Part shown: piece after piece, positions 26,410 to 35,003 of the stretch | Layout of the letters: every line of letters begins with the position of its first letter | How positions within the stretch are numbered: the first letter of the stretch is position 1 | The notes under the pieces: model-generated | Told to the model about the DNA's origin: nothing | Seen by the model: the letters and a program-made list of their open reading frames with translations, nothing else | The model's database searches: none | Source: Chloroflexota bacterium | Lineage (GTDB): Bacteria; Chloroflexota; UBA11872 | DNA length: 55,991 nt | Direction of reading: 5' to 3' | Assembly (NCBI GenBank): GCA_028874315.1 | Contig: JAPPKM010000109.1 | Location: forward strand, 1 to 55,991 | Made by a program: the position numbers and the translations under genes

Positions 26410-27669
26410 TCAGGCGGGCGCTTCAAACGCGCCGGTCTCGAGGATGGCGTCGTCGGCATCAAAGCCGAACGGGCTGGCCGAGTCGATGACCTCGCAGCTT
26501 CCGGGCAGGTCGTCGAGCACGCTTTCGCTGACCCAGAAGGTCTCCAGATCGAGCGTGTTGCGGATCCGTCCGATGCGGAGTGGTCGGTCGGTCGAGCGTG
26601 CGGCCAACTGCAGGACCGTGTCGTAGCAGGCGCGGTCGGTGGGCAGGGTCAGCGGCACTTTGGCCGCGTGCAGCGCCATGGCCGTCAGGGTGTTCATGGC
26701 CAGGGCGTCGTAATCGATGGCGTCGGCCAGCTTGCGGCTGCAGAGATCCGCCAGGCCGATCCCGACGGCGTTGCCGTGCGACTCAGGCGTCAGGCCCAGC
26801 ACGGCCAGCCAGCCGTAGTCGGGCGTGCGGTCAAGCTCGTTCAGCCGGCGCCACATGCCGACGACGTTTGGATCCATGCCCGATCCTGAGATGTTCTTTC
26901 CCATGCGGTCGATGAGCAGGCCGTCGAGCTTGTCGAGGGGCAGACGGGGCATGAGATTGTGGGCGATCTTGAGAAGCGCCTCGTCGGTCGCGTGAAAGGC
27001 CTCAGGCGCCACAACCTCGGCCCGGGCCGGCCGGTCAAAGGCGTTCTCGACCAGGGCCACGCCGCAGAGCAGGTGGCCGGAAGCCACGGTCAGAGCCGCC
27101 GCCTCAGGAATGCCCGTGGCCAGCGGGTGCGCGTGCAGCGATTCGGCGCCGCGACGATTGCCAAGCCCGATGACACTCATTTTGCAAAGACCGCTTTCGA
27201 TCGGTCCGCGGAATCCGGTGTGCGGCTTGACCCGGCCAATCACGATCACGCCGTCGGCGCCCGCGGCCTCGGCGTCCAGGTGGACGGTGATTCCCGCAGC
27301 AGTCCTGCCTAGTTCGACCGTGTTCATGGTGGCGCGAACCGGCGCGCCGACATTCTGCTCGTGGACTCCGTAGTCGGCCAGAACGGACTCCTGGCCCTCG
27401 GCTGTGCCGCCGCCGTGGCTGCCCATGGCAGGGACGACGAACGGTTGCAATCCCGCTTCGCGCAACCCTCGCGCGAGCGTTCGGACGACCTCGACGACCG
27501 GCGAGACGCCGCGCGAGCCCACGGCGATGGCCACGGCGGCGCCCGGCGGCAAGGCGGCCTGGTCGAGTTGTCGGCGCAGGCCAGTGGTCAGGTGACCTTC
27601 AAGGTCGTCCAGTTCGGCGGTGGCGAAGGCCTGCCGAACCAGGTGCATTGGGGGCGCGGGTGCAGGCAT
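26410..27669 (-). CDS. LarA-like protein (DUF2088, lactate racemase N-terminal domain family)
   Basis: A 419-residue cytoplasmic protein. The N-terminal half matches the lactate-racemase-like DUF2088 family, with VAIAVGSRGV, PAMGSHGGGTAEGQ, and GVIVIGRVKPHTGFRG followed by GLCKMSVIGLGN. The true lactate racemase LarA carries a nickel-pincer cofactor on a conserved Lys, with His ligands. Here His and Lys residues occur in the KPHTGFRG and CKMS segments, but no lar accessory genes are nearby. Many family members act on sugar acids or are uncharacterised. It is the first gene of an operon with two MFS transporters and a ROK kinase, which points to uptake and use of a hydroxy acid or sugar acid. 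Confidence 0.7.
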   Translation of the reverse strand: MPAPAPPMHLVRQAFATAELDDLEGHLTTGLRRQLDQAALPPGAAVAIAVGSRGVSPVVEVVRTLARGLREAGLQPFVVPAMGSHGGGTAEGQESVLADYGVHEQNVGAPVRATMNTVELGRTAAGITVHLDAEAAGADGVIVIGRVKPHTGFRGPIESGLCKMSVIGLGNRRGAESLHAHPLATGIPEAAALTVASGHLLCGVALVENAFDRPARAEVVAPEAFHATDEALLKIAHNLMPRLPLDKLDGLLIDRMGKNISGSGMDPNVVGMWRRLNELDRTPDYGWLAVLGLTPESHGNAVGIGLADLCSRKLADAIDYDALAMNTLTAMALHAAKVPLTLPTDRACYDTVLQLAARSTDRPLRIGRIRNTLDLETFWVSESVLDDLPGSCEVIDSASPFGFDADDAILETGAFEAPA

Positions 27670-27742
27670 GGGGCAGTCTAGCCAAGGGTGCTCGGAGACT
27701 GAGCTACGGCGCGTTCACGACTCGCATGTGGGACGAGCTCGG

Positions 27743-28444
27743 TCAGCCGGGCATCTCCACGCGCCAGGGACTGCAACCCTTCGTGGACAGGGTTACCGGG
27801 AACTGGTTGTAGTGCGGACTCTCGCGGATGCCGTCACTGAATGCGACGTCCCGAATGCTGAGACGGTCAGGGCTGTGGACGACGCGGCTTTGCGTCCGGC
27901 TGGAGCCTGATTCAGTCCACCTCAGCTTTACCGTGCACTCCAGGCCTGCGTTGCCCGGTTCGTCCGCTACCAGGGTCATCTGGGTGGTGAGGAACTCAGG
28001 CAGGTGTTCGGTTCCCTCCGAGATGCTATGTACGACGCGAATCTCGCGCCGTTCCGCGAGGATATTGAGCCAGAGGTTGTAGCCCAGGGCTGCCAGGCCG
28101 ACCAGCGCTACGGCCAGCACAAGCACGCCGAACATCCGGCGACTCCGCCGCTGCCTCTGCGCCATGGCCTGCGCGGCCTGGGCTCGCACGGCCGGGTCGC
28201 GGCGCACCGGCGGCGCGCGGCTGACTGCGGGCTGCGCGGCGGAGGGACGCGCGTCGGGAAGCTCCGAGGCGCGTCCGCCAATCAGATAGTGGACCCAGTG
28301 AAACACGCCTCTCAGCAAATGACGCGCGGCGTTTACGGCCAGGACGAATGCGGCCCCGAAGATGACCCAGCCGGCAACGACCGCCAGCAATGCGATGGCC
28401 ACGATGATCGCGGCGACTACAAACGAAGGTCCGGTCAGGTCCAC
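27743..28444 (-). CDS. Two-helix membrane protein of unknown function
   Basis: A 233-residue protein. A hydrophobic stretch at about residues 5-45 is followed by a basic, Pro/Ala-rich linker (60-100), a second helix (MFGVLVLAVALVGLAALGYNLWL, about 104-126), and an extracytoplasmic C-terminal domain of about 105 residues ending with TLSTKGCSPWRVEMPG. I recognise no family. The C-terminal part has two cysteines (LECTVKL and KGCSPW) that could form a disulfide. The start is GTG with a weak ribosome site. No operon partner is evident; neighbours are 73 and about 167 bases away. Confidence 0.6.
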   Translation of the reverse strand: MDLTGPSFVVAAIIVAIALLAVVAGWVIFGAAFVLAVNAARHLLRGVFHWVHYLIGGRASELPDARPSAAQPAVSRAPPVRRDPAVRAQAAQAMAQRQRRSRRMFGVLVLAVALVGLAALGYNLWLNILAERREIRVVHSISEGTEHLPEFLTTQMTLVADEPGNAGLECTVKLRWTESGSSRTQSRVVHSPDRLSIRDVAFSDGIRESPHYNQFPVTLSTKGCSPWRVEMPG

Positions 28445-28611
28445 GTTCTTGCCAGTTCGCCGCGTGGAATAGCACTCGTCGTCGGGTCAGCGGCGCTCGG
28501 CTTTCAAGCTACCAGAGCCCGCACGAGATTCGTCGAACGTCGTAGGCGAGCAGGATCCGAGCACATGACGACCGGCTGTGCTACCCGGGCGACGAGGCCT
28601 AGCTGTCCGGG

Positions 28612-28809
28612 CTAGTTGGCGAGTTGAACGATCAGGGTGACGATGGCCGCACCCGCCGCGCTGAGCGCCGAGACGAGGCACGCAATCAGCAAACCGGCGG
28701 ACCAACGCGTGAGGGAGGCCTTCAGTTCCTGCAGGTCGGCTTTGGTCGCCAGGTGCGCGTAGTTCGCCTCTAGGCGGGCAATACGATCTTCGATCGGCAT
28801 GGTCGCCAT
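28612..28809 (-). CDS. Small coiled-coil/single-helix membrane protein
   Basis: A 65-residue protein. The N-terminal amphipathic helix (EDRIARLEANYAHLATKADLQELK) has heptad spacing. A single transmembrane segment (LLIACLVSALSAAGAAIVTLIVQL) runs to the C-terminus. The layout resembles XhlA or DUF1640-like small proteins that oligomerise at the membrane. The ATG at 28809 has AAGGAG 8 bases upstream, which argues for a real gene. The 188 bases to the divergent metallophosphoesterase gene hold no other gene that I can see. Confidence 0.6.
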   Translation of the reverse strand: MATMPIEDRIARLEANYAHLATKADLQELKASLTRWSAGLLIACLVSALSAAGAAIVTLIVQLAN

Positions 28810-28997
28810 GGGGGCACTCCTTCCCCACGGCCACGCCCGGATGCGACCCTGCAACTCCGCCGTGCATAGCCACCGTACCACCTGCGCGAAAGCTCAAGTC
28901 GTCCCCACAGAAGGAGAGCTACGCCGCAAGCAAGACTTGGGCGACGGCCGGTGTCTACTGGAAGAGTCGTGTCCGGTAGGGCACGCTGGCGAGCAGG

Positions 28998-29735
28998 ATG
29001 CGAATCGCAGTCGTCACTGATATTCACGGCAACCGCCACGCGATGTTCGCGGTGCTGGCCGACCTGCGGCGGGTAGGCGTGGATGAGGTGGTGTTTGGGG
29101 GCGACGCGGCGTTGTTCGGCTCAAGGCCGCGCGAGTGCTGGGAACGGGTGCTGGACCTGGGCTGGCGGCTGGTGCAGGGGAATACGGACCGCTACATCGC
29201 CACCCTTGGCCCCAGGTTCGCGGCGATTGGCAAATCCACGAACACTCCGCCCGGGCACATGCCGACGAACGTCGCCTGGGCTGCTGCGCGGCTGGGACCG
29301 GCGCTGGTCCGGGAAATGGGTGCAATGCCCCGGCAGGTGCGCATCGAGTCGCCAGCCGGCACGCTGCTGGTGGTTCACGGCTCGCCGGGGGACGACGAAA
29401 CCGGCTGGAGCCGACACGACGATGAGGAAACCGTGGCTCAAGTGATCGGTCCCACCGAAGCCGCGGCCGTCGTCAGCGGGCACACGCACACGGCCATGAT
29501 TCGCCACGCCGGCCGCGTGCTGGCCGTGAACTGCGGCGCCGTGGGGCGCTCGCACGACGGACAACCGGGCCTGGCGACCTATGCCGTGCTTGACGACGCC
29601 GGCGGCCGCTGGTCGGCTGAACTGCGACGCGTTGCGTACGACTACCGCGGCGCTTATGCCGATCTGATGGCACTGGGCGTTCCGTTGACGGATGCGTTCG
29701 CGAGCACGCTGCTGACCGGTATCGCGCCGGCCTGA
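28998..29735 (+). CDS. Metallophosphoesterase (YfcE/MJ0936-like)
   Basis: A 245-residue calcineurin-like phosphoesterase. All five metal motifs are present: DIHGN (residues 8-12), GGDAALFG, QGNTD (GNxD variant), VVHGSPGDD and SGHTHTAM. It would hydrolyse a phosphodiester or phosphomonoester using two metals; the physiological substrate is unknown. It ends 10 bases before the GT-C/ABC operon and could be its first gene. The ATG begins the first strand directly (MRIAVVTD). The ribosome site is weak. Confidence 0.88.
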   Translation: MRIAVVTDIHGNRHAMFAVLADLRRVGVDEVVFGGDAALFGSRPRECWERVLDLGWRLVQGNTDRYIATLGPRFAAIGKSTNTPPGHMPTNVAWAAARLGPALVREMGAMPRQVRIESPAGTLLVVHGSPGDDETGWSRHDDEETVAQVIGPTEAAAVVSGHTHTAMIRHAGRVLAVNCGAVGRSHDGQPGLATYAVLDDAGGRWSAELRRVAYDYRGAYADLMALGVPLTDAFASTLLTGIAPA

Positions 29736-29745
29736 GCGCCGACGG

Positions 29746-31506
29746 GTGACGCCCGGGCCGCCAGCGGCAAGCAAAGCCGCGGAGGACGTGACAGCCTCAG
29801 AGGGTCCGGGCTATCCGGCCCTGCGCTGGCGCGGGATCGGGGCGCTGGCCGTCACGTTGGCGCTGATTGTTGGGTTGGCCCTGTTTGTCGCGCTGATGCG
29901 TGAGGGGCGAACGACGCTGGGAGGAATCAGCGCTGCCTGGGCGCTCACCTTCGCTGTCACGGTTGCAGCCACCGCCGGGTGGAGCCTGGCCAGCGTGTTG
30001 CTGGTGGCGTTTGTGGCGCGGCGTCGGGTTGACGACGTGTTGGCAGGGCAGGTGCTGACCCACTGGCCGCTGCTGGCGCCGGTGACGCTGGTGGTCATGG
30101 CGTTCGTGTCCGACGCCGTGAACCATCGCCTGCTGCAGACCGATGACCTGCGCTGGCTGTGGGCGGTTCCTATCGGCGTCTGGGTCGCAGGCCAAGTCTT
30201 GTGGCTGCCCCTCAGCCTGGATGGCCTGCGGCTCTCGCCGATTCGAGTCGTGCGCGACGCCATTTCGGGTCTGGCGGGCAGCAGATTCGCGCGGCTGACG
30301 TTTGGGCTGATCTTTGTGCAGTTCGTGGCGCTGCGGCTGGGACTGGCCCTGCTGTGGCGGCCCATCGGGCTCTTCGAGCGCGGCAGTGACGTGGGGGCCT
30401 ACGAGCAGCGAGCCCGCCTGGCGCTGCAAGGCCTGCAGCCATACCTGGACTACTGGGTGGAGTACCCGCCGGTGTTCCCGTGGACCGCATCGGGGCTGAA
30501 GCTCTTGAGCGTGCCACTGGGCGGTGACGAGGCGGCATTCCAGGTGCTGTTCAGCCTGATGATGGTCGGATTCGAGGCGGGCATCCTCTGGCTGATCCAC
30601 GCCATCGCGGTGCGCGTGTGGGACGAGCCGCGCGGGCTCGTAGCGGCCGCAGCCTATGCGGCGCTCTTTTATCCGATCTACATCGCCAACCGGCATTTCG
30701 AATCGATTGCCGTCTTCTTCACGCTGCTTGGCGTACATCTGGTCATTGCGGAGCGTCGGCACACAGCGTCCCTGGCCATCGCATTGGGTGTGCTCACCAA
30801 GCTGTTTCCCGCGGCGGTGCTGCCCGCGCTGCTCGCGGGACAGTCATGGACGGCGCGGACGCGCTATCTGGGCCTCGCGGCCGCCGCGGTGATTGGCGCG
30901 CTGGCGCCGCTGGCGGTGATTGGGCGTGAGTTCTTCGTAGCCTCGATCCAGAACATGCTGCTGCGACCGGGCTGGGAAACGGTCTGGGCGCTGGCCGACG
31001 GCTACTTCGGCTTCGGGTGGATCCACCGCTACCGCCAGTCACCGGACACGGCTCTCGAGTTCAACTACACCCCGGATCTGCCCGCCGCGGCCTGGTGGGG
31101 CACGGCCGCCGCGGTTGCAGCGCTCTATACAGTGCTGGCGCTGCGGCGGTCGCCGCCGACGCCGGCGTCAGTGGTGTGGTCAACTGGCCTGGCGCTGGCG
31201 GCTTTCGCTCTGTATCTGCGGGGGTGGTCTCCACAGTTCATGGTCTGGTTGCTGCCCTTTGCGTTGCTGGCCTATCCCGGTGGGCGCGGTTTCCTGATTG
31301 CCACCGGCCTGTCAGTCCTGGCGCTGCTGGAATACCCCGCCTACTTCGTGCTCTGGTCGGAGCACCCGTGGGTGCTCTGGCTCCTGGTGGTGGCGCGGAC
31401 GCTGGCCATTCTGGCGCTGGGTGCGGTGTTTGCGCGCCGGCTCTGGCGTGGGGGCCGTTCGAGCCCCGCCGGGCCTGCCCCAGCGACGAGTTCCGCTGGT
31501 GCGTAG
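29746..31506 (+). CDS. GT-C superfamily (GT87-like) membrane glycosyltransferase 1
   Basis: A 586-residue integral membrane protein with about 12 helices. The first extracytoplasmic loop has SDVGAYEQRA then LQPYLDYWVEYPPVFPW, the signature of polyprenol-phosphate-sugar-dependent mannosyltransferase-like proteins (GT87/DUF2029), with the Asp as likely catalytic base. A later VLTKLFPAAVLPALL segment also fits the fold. Such enzymes add a sugar, often mannose, from a lipid-linked donor on the outer face of the membrane. An extra N-terminal four-helix region (about residues 30-170) precedes the core. GTG start. It overlaps the next gene by 8 bases. Confidence 0.75.
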   Translation: MTPGPPAASKAAEDVTASEGPGYPALRWRGIGALAVTLALIVGLALFVALMREGRTTLGGISAAWALTFAVTVAATAGWSLASVLLVAFVARRRVDDVLAGQVLTHWPLLAPVTLVVMAFVSDAVNHRLLQTDDLRWLWAVPIGVWVAGQVLWLPLSLDGLRLSPIRVVRDAISGLAGSRFARLTFGLIFVQFVALRLGLALLWRPIGLFERGSDVGAYEQRARLALQGLQPYLDYWVEYPPVFPWTASGLKLLSVPLGGDEAAFQVLFSLMMVGFEAGILWLIHAIAVRVWDEPRGLVAAAAYAALFYPIYIANRHFESIAVFFTLLGVHLVIAERRHTASLAIALGVLTKLFPAAVLPALLAGQSWTARTRYLGLAAAAVIGALAPLAVIGREFFVASIQNMLLRPGWETVWALADGYFGFGWIHRYRQSPDTALEFNYTPDLPAAAWWGTAAAVAALYTVLALRRSPPTPASVVWSTGLALAAFALYLRGWSPQFMVWLLPFALLAYPGGRGFLIATGLSVLALLEYPAYFVLWSEHPWVLWLLVVARTLAILALGAVFARRLWRGGRSSPAGPAPATSSAGA

Positions 31507-33253
31507 GTTGCCTGCCACCATCTCAAGCCCGCGCGCGGCGCTCGGCGTGCTGGGGTGGGTGAGTCTGGTCGGCATGGCCCTGGCCATCGCCGGCGCCTCG
31601 ATCGGCCGCGCCGACCTCACGTCGCCGAGCGGAGCGTGGGCAGCGACGGCGCTGGGTAGCCTGATCGGGGCCCTGCTTCTGTGGGTCGGAGCCTGGCGGA
31701 TCCGGCTACTGACAGGAAACCAAACCTGCTGGGTCGGAGCCGGCTTGCCGCTCCTGGCTACGCTTGACGGCTGGATCATTGCCGCCTTTCACTACCTGCA
31801 CGAGCCGACCAACCATCTGCTGACGGTCGGGCTGGTGACGCCGGAGCTGTTCGCACGGCCCTCGGTGACCGAGTGGCTGGCCGTCAAGTTCGTGGCGCTG
31901 ACGCTGCTGTGGGTGAGCTGGCCGTGGCTGGCGGCTCGCACGCCAACCACCGTGCCTCGGTCCCCAAATGCGTCGATGCCGCGGCAGGACCGGGGGGCGC
32001 ACGCGCTGCCAGGCCGCGGCCTGGTGATCGTGGCGGCCGTCGGCGTGTTGGCTTACCTGCGGCTGGCCTTGCTGGACGTGCTCGCCATTGAGGTTCCGTC
32101 GGACCTGCGCGTCAACTACATCGGCGCGCTGGCACTGCGCGACGGCCTGAATCCGTATGACAATGCGGTCGCCTTGCAGGTGGCGGGCCGAGAGGCCATT
32201 CCCTACGTGGGTACGCGTCTCTGGGCCATGGTGACCAATCCGCCAACGGCCATGCTCTACTTCGCGCCGTATACGACCATGCCACTGGCGGCCGCGCGGC
32301 TGGTTTTCCTGGCCGTGAACCACCTCGCGCTGCTGGCCACCGCGGCGCTGACCTGGCGACTGGTTCGGCCGGCAATGCCTGCGGCTGTCTGGCTGGGACT
32401 TGTGCTGGGCGTCGTGGCTCTGCTGGACCCGTTCTTGCTCGCGTTCCGGCTGGGGCAGGTCGACCTGGTCATCGGCCTGGTACTGGCGGCCGCCGCCTAT
32501 CGACTGCGTAACGGAGACGATCCCTGGGCCGGCGCCTGCATTGGGCTTGCGGCAGTTCTCAAAATAGCTCCCGGCCTTCTTGCCCTCTACCTGCTCTGGC
32601 GTGGCCGCTGGCGAGCACTCGGCGGGCTGGCAGCGACAGTCGTGGTGGTCGGCGCGCTCAGCTTCGGCCTGGCCGGTCTGGAGACCTGGCAGTACTACCT
32701 GACGGTCCGCCTGCCGGATCTGCTGGCGGGCAGCGCTCTGTTCAACAATCTCTCGCTGCCAGGGCTCCTCTTGCGCGTCTTTATGGGCCCGGAACTCGCC
32801 AGGGGCATCCTGGATCTGCAGCCGGACATCCCCCTGGCCAGGCTGCTCATTGTCATCGCGGTGCTCGCCGTGCTGGCCGTCACAGCCCGGGCGCTGGGGC
32901 GCCAGGCGCGAAGAGGACGCGCGTTCGTGCTCGAGTTCAGCCTGGCCGTCGTGGCCGCCCTCGTGGTCGGCGGGGTCACCTGGCCGCACTACCTCGCGTG
33001 GTTGCTTCCGCTCGTTGGACTGAGCGTCGCGTTCTACTGGCCGCCCGGCGCCAGTCGATGGACCGCGCTGACCAGCGGGACCGGGTTGGCCCTGGCCTCG
33101 CTGCCGTTGGACGCCTACGGCGGGCTTTTCGGGAGTATCTTCGATATATCGATGACTGCACTTTCCATTCGCAGCCTTGGGCTGCTGATGCTGTTCCTGG
33201 GCTTGTTGCTGACCGTTCGCGGCGCACGTTCGGGCGCGGATCCAACGGCGTGA
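31499..33253 (+). CDS. GT-C superfamily (GT87-like) membrane glycosyltransferase 2
   Basis: A 584-residue integral membrane protein, paralogous in design to the preceding gene. After about four N-terminal helices comes SDLRVNYIGALALRDGLNPYD, the GT87 loop with the catalytic-type Asp. Then follow TNPPTAMLYFAPY, a FRLGQVDLVIGLVLAA segment and VLKIAPGLLALYLLWRGRW. It is predicted to use a polyprenyl-phospho-sugar donor. The GTG at 31499 overlaps the upstream stop (GTGCGTAG), the arrangement expected for coupled translation. Longer in-frame extension upstream lies inside the first gene and reads as non-protein. The next gene begins at the stop codon (GTGA). Confidence 0.78.
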   Translation: MRRLPATISSPRAALGVLGWVSLVGMALAIAGASIGRADLTSPSGAWAATALGSLIGALLLWVGAWRIRLLTGNQTCWVGAGLPLLATLDGWIIAAFHYLHEPTNHLLTVGLVTPELFARPSVTEWLAVKFVALTLLWVSWPWLAARTPTTVPRSPNASMPRQDRGAHALPGRGLVIVAAVGVLAYLRLALLDVLAIEVPSDLRVNYIGALALRDGLNPYDNAVALQVAGREAIPYVGTRLWAMVTNPPTAMLYFAPYTTMPLAAARLVFLAVNHLALLATAALTWRLVRPAMPAAVWLGLVLGVVALLDPFLLAFRLGQVDLVIGLVLAAAAYRLRNGDDPWAGACIGLAAVLKIAPGLLALYLLWRGRWRALGGLAATVVVVGALSFGLAGLETWQYYLTVRLPDLLAGSALFNNLSLPGLLLRVFMGPELARGILDLQPDIPLARLLIVIAVLAVLAVTARALGRQARRGRAFVLEFSLAVVAALVVGGVTWPHYLAWLLPLVGLSVAFYWPPGASRWTALTSGTGLALASLPLDAYGGLFGSIFDISMTALSIRSLGLLMLFLGLLLTVRGARSGADPTA

Positions 33254-34095
33254 GAGACGTCGTTCGCTCTCGCGTCCTCTGGGCCAGCGTCGGGTCAATC
33301 TCGTTGGCGGTAGTCCTGCTCATCACTCTCGCGCCGGCGCGAGATTTCACGCACACGGTGTTGGGCTGGCTGCGGGTGACGCCGATTGAGATTCAGGCTG
33401 ACGCCGGTGCCACCGACGCATCAGCCCGGACGACGTCCCCAACGCCAGCGCCGACGCTGGCCGAGGTTGTGGAGCTGCTGAGCGTGGAACCCACCAGCAC
33501 TATCCAGGAGGCGACGACGGCGGACATTGGGGACCTTCCATTCGACGTCGTCGGCCTCGATCCGCCCACCGCATTCGCCAGCAAGCCCACGCACAGCGTC
33601 ACGACCTTCGGGTCGGTAACGCTGACGCTGGATACCGCCGACCTGGCTGAATTACTGGCGCCCGGGTTCCCTTCGCGACGGCTCGCGCGACGCCTGGAGC
33701 CGGATGAAGTGACCGTTGCCGGCGGCGCGCTGGTGGTGAGCACCTGGCGGGCTGAGAACGACGATGATCCGCTCACCCTCTTCCAGATCGAAGCCCCGCT
33801 GGTCAGCGGGCTGCCGCCTCGAGATCTGGAACTGCTCGCCGAGTTGCTGGCACAAGCCCTTGTGCCGCCGATTCTGAGCCAACAACTCGACGTATTGGAC
33901 CTCCCGTTGGTCAAGCTTGCGCTGGGCCTGGACGTCGACTCCGAGTCCGATTTAGCGATTCCGGCGATCACCGAGTCGCCAACCGGTGACCGGATGGTCA
34001 CCTGGACGCGCGATCGGTCTCAATTCGTCCTGACGGGGCCCCTGCCGGCGGAGGACCTTCTGCGTCTCGCCGAGACCGCGAAGGATGATCGTTGA
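33250..34095 (+). CDS. Membrane-anchored protein of unknown function in GT-C/ABC operon
   Basis: A 281-residue protein. A single N-terminal helix (VLWASVGSISLAVVLLITLA, about residues 8-27) is followed by a Ser/Thr/Pro-rich linker (TTSPTPAPT) and an extracytoplasmic domain of about 220 residues. That domain contains SVTLTLDTADLAELLAPGF and, near the end, DRMVTWTRDRSQFVLTGPLP. No enzyme motif or family is recognised. The position, with GTGA overlap upstream and TTGA overlap downstream, places it in the middle of a glycosyltransferase plus ABC exporter operon. It may be an accessory or periplasm-facing adaptor of the exporter; this is inference. The first 250 bases of its longer open frame belong to the upstream gene. 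Confidence 0.65.
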   Translation: MRDVVRSRVLWASVGSISLAVVLLITLAPARDFTHTVLGWLRVTPIEIQADAGATDASARTTSPTPAPTLAEVVELLSVEPTSTIQEATTADIGDLPFDVVGLDPPTAFASKPTHSVTTFGSVTLTLDTADLAELLAPGFPSRRLARRLEPDEVTVAGGALVVSTWRAENDDDPLTLFQIEAPLVSGLPPRDLELLAELLAQALVPPILSQQLDVLDLPLVKLALGLDVDSESDLAIPAITESPTGDRMVTWTRDRSQFVLTGPLPAEDLLRLAETAKDDR

Positions 34096-35003
34096 GCGAC
34101 CCAATAGCGATCGGCCTGGCCGGCGTCAGCAAGCGCTATGCCAGCACGCTGGCGGTTGACGACGTCACGCTATCGGTTGCCCACGGCGAGATCTTCGGTT
34201 TCCTGGGACCGAACGGGGCCGGCAAGAGCACGATCGTCAAGATGATCCTGGGCCTCACCTATCCGACGGCCGGTCAGATCGAAGTCCTGGGTCAGCCGGC
34301 CGGCAGTCTCAAGGCGCGGGTCGACGTTGGGTACCTGCCGGAGACCTTCCGATTCCACGATTGGCTGACGGCGTCCGAACTGCTGCACTTTCACGCGCGG
34401 CTGGCCCGCGTGGACGCCGACCTTCGCGCCGACCGCGTGCGCGAACTGCTGGAACTCGTGGGGCTGAAGGATCGGGCAGACGACCGGCTGTCCACGTTTT
34501 CGAAAGGGATGATGCAGCGCGTCGGCCTCGCACAGTCCCTGGTGGGCGCCCCACGACTGGTGATCCTGGACGAGCCGACGTCGGCCCTGGATCCCATCGG
34601 GCGCCGCGACGTCAGGGACCGCATCCGCGAGCTTGGCGAGCAGGGCGTCACGGTGTTCCTGAACTCCCACCTGCTCTCCGAAGTGGAACAGGTCTGCGAC
34701 CGCGTGGCCATCATCGATCATGGCGCGATCGTCGCCGAGGGCAAGCTGGACGAACTTCTAAGCGCACAGGAAATCGAGATCCGCGCCGGTGAGGGCGCCG
34801 AGGCCGCCGCCCGCCAGGCCCTTGGCGACGCCGAGGTCCGCGCACTCAACGGACGCCTGCGCGTGCGTGTTGCCAACGACGAAGAGACCGCAATCCTCGT
34901 GCAACGCATCGTCGAGGCCGGCGTATCGGTCTACGACGTTCGACAAGTCGGCGACTCGCTGGAAGATCTCTTCGTCCGCGTCGCCGAACGGGGCGACGTA
35001 TGA
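34092..35003 (+). CDS. ABC transporter ATP-binding protein
   Basis: A 303-residue ATPase with Walker A GPNGAGKST (residues 39-47), the ABC signature LSTFSKGMMQR (133-143, a Phe-Ser-Lys-Gly form seen in export-type ATPases) and Walker B LVILDEPTS (156-164), followed by NSHLLSEVEQ with the switch His. A C-terminal extension of about 80 residues follows the ATPase core, as in many ABC-2 exporters. It pairs with the permease that begins inside its last codon (ATGA overlap). The TTG start overlaps the upstream stop by 4 bases. Substrate unknown; neighbouring glycosyltransferases suggest a glycan or glycolipid. Confidence 0.95.
   Translation: MSDPIAIGLAGVSKRYASTLAVDDVTLSVAHGEIFGFLGPNGAGKSTIVKMILGLTYPTAGQIEVLGQPAGSLKARVDVGYLPETFRFHDWLTASELLHFHARLARVDADLRADRVRELLELVGLKDRADDRLSTFSKGMMQRVGLAQSLVGAPRLVILDEPTSALDPIGRRDVRDRIRELGEQGVTVFLNSHLLSEVEQVCDRVAIIDHGAIVAEGKLDELLSAQEIEIRAGEGAEAAARQALGDAEVRALNGRLRVRVANDEETAILVQRIVEAGVSVYDVRQVGDSLEDLFVRVAERGDV

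Noticed and set aside
33139-33150. 12-base palindrome TCGATATATCGA near the composition switch, considered as a dif site
   Set aside because: It lies inside the second GT-C gene, encodes normal residues, and its flanks do not resemble XerC or XerD arms.
31706-33298. A 530-codon minus-strand frame opposite the second GT-C gene
   Set aside because: Its low-complexity Gln/Arg/His content is typical of the antisense of a membrane protein gene.
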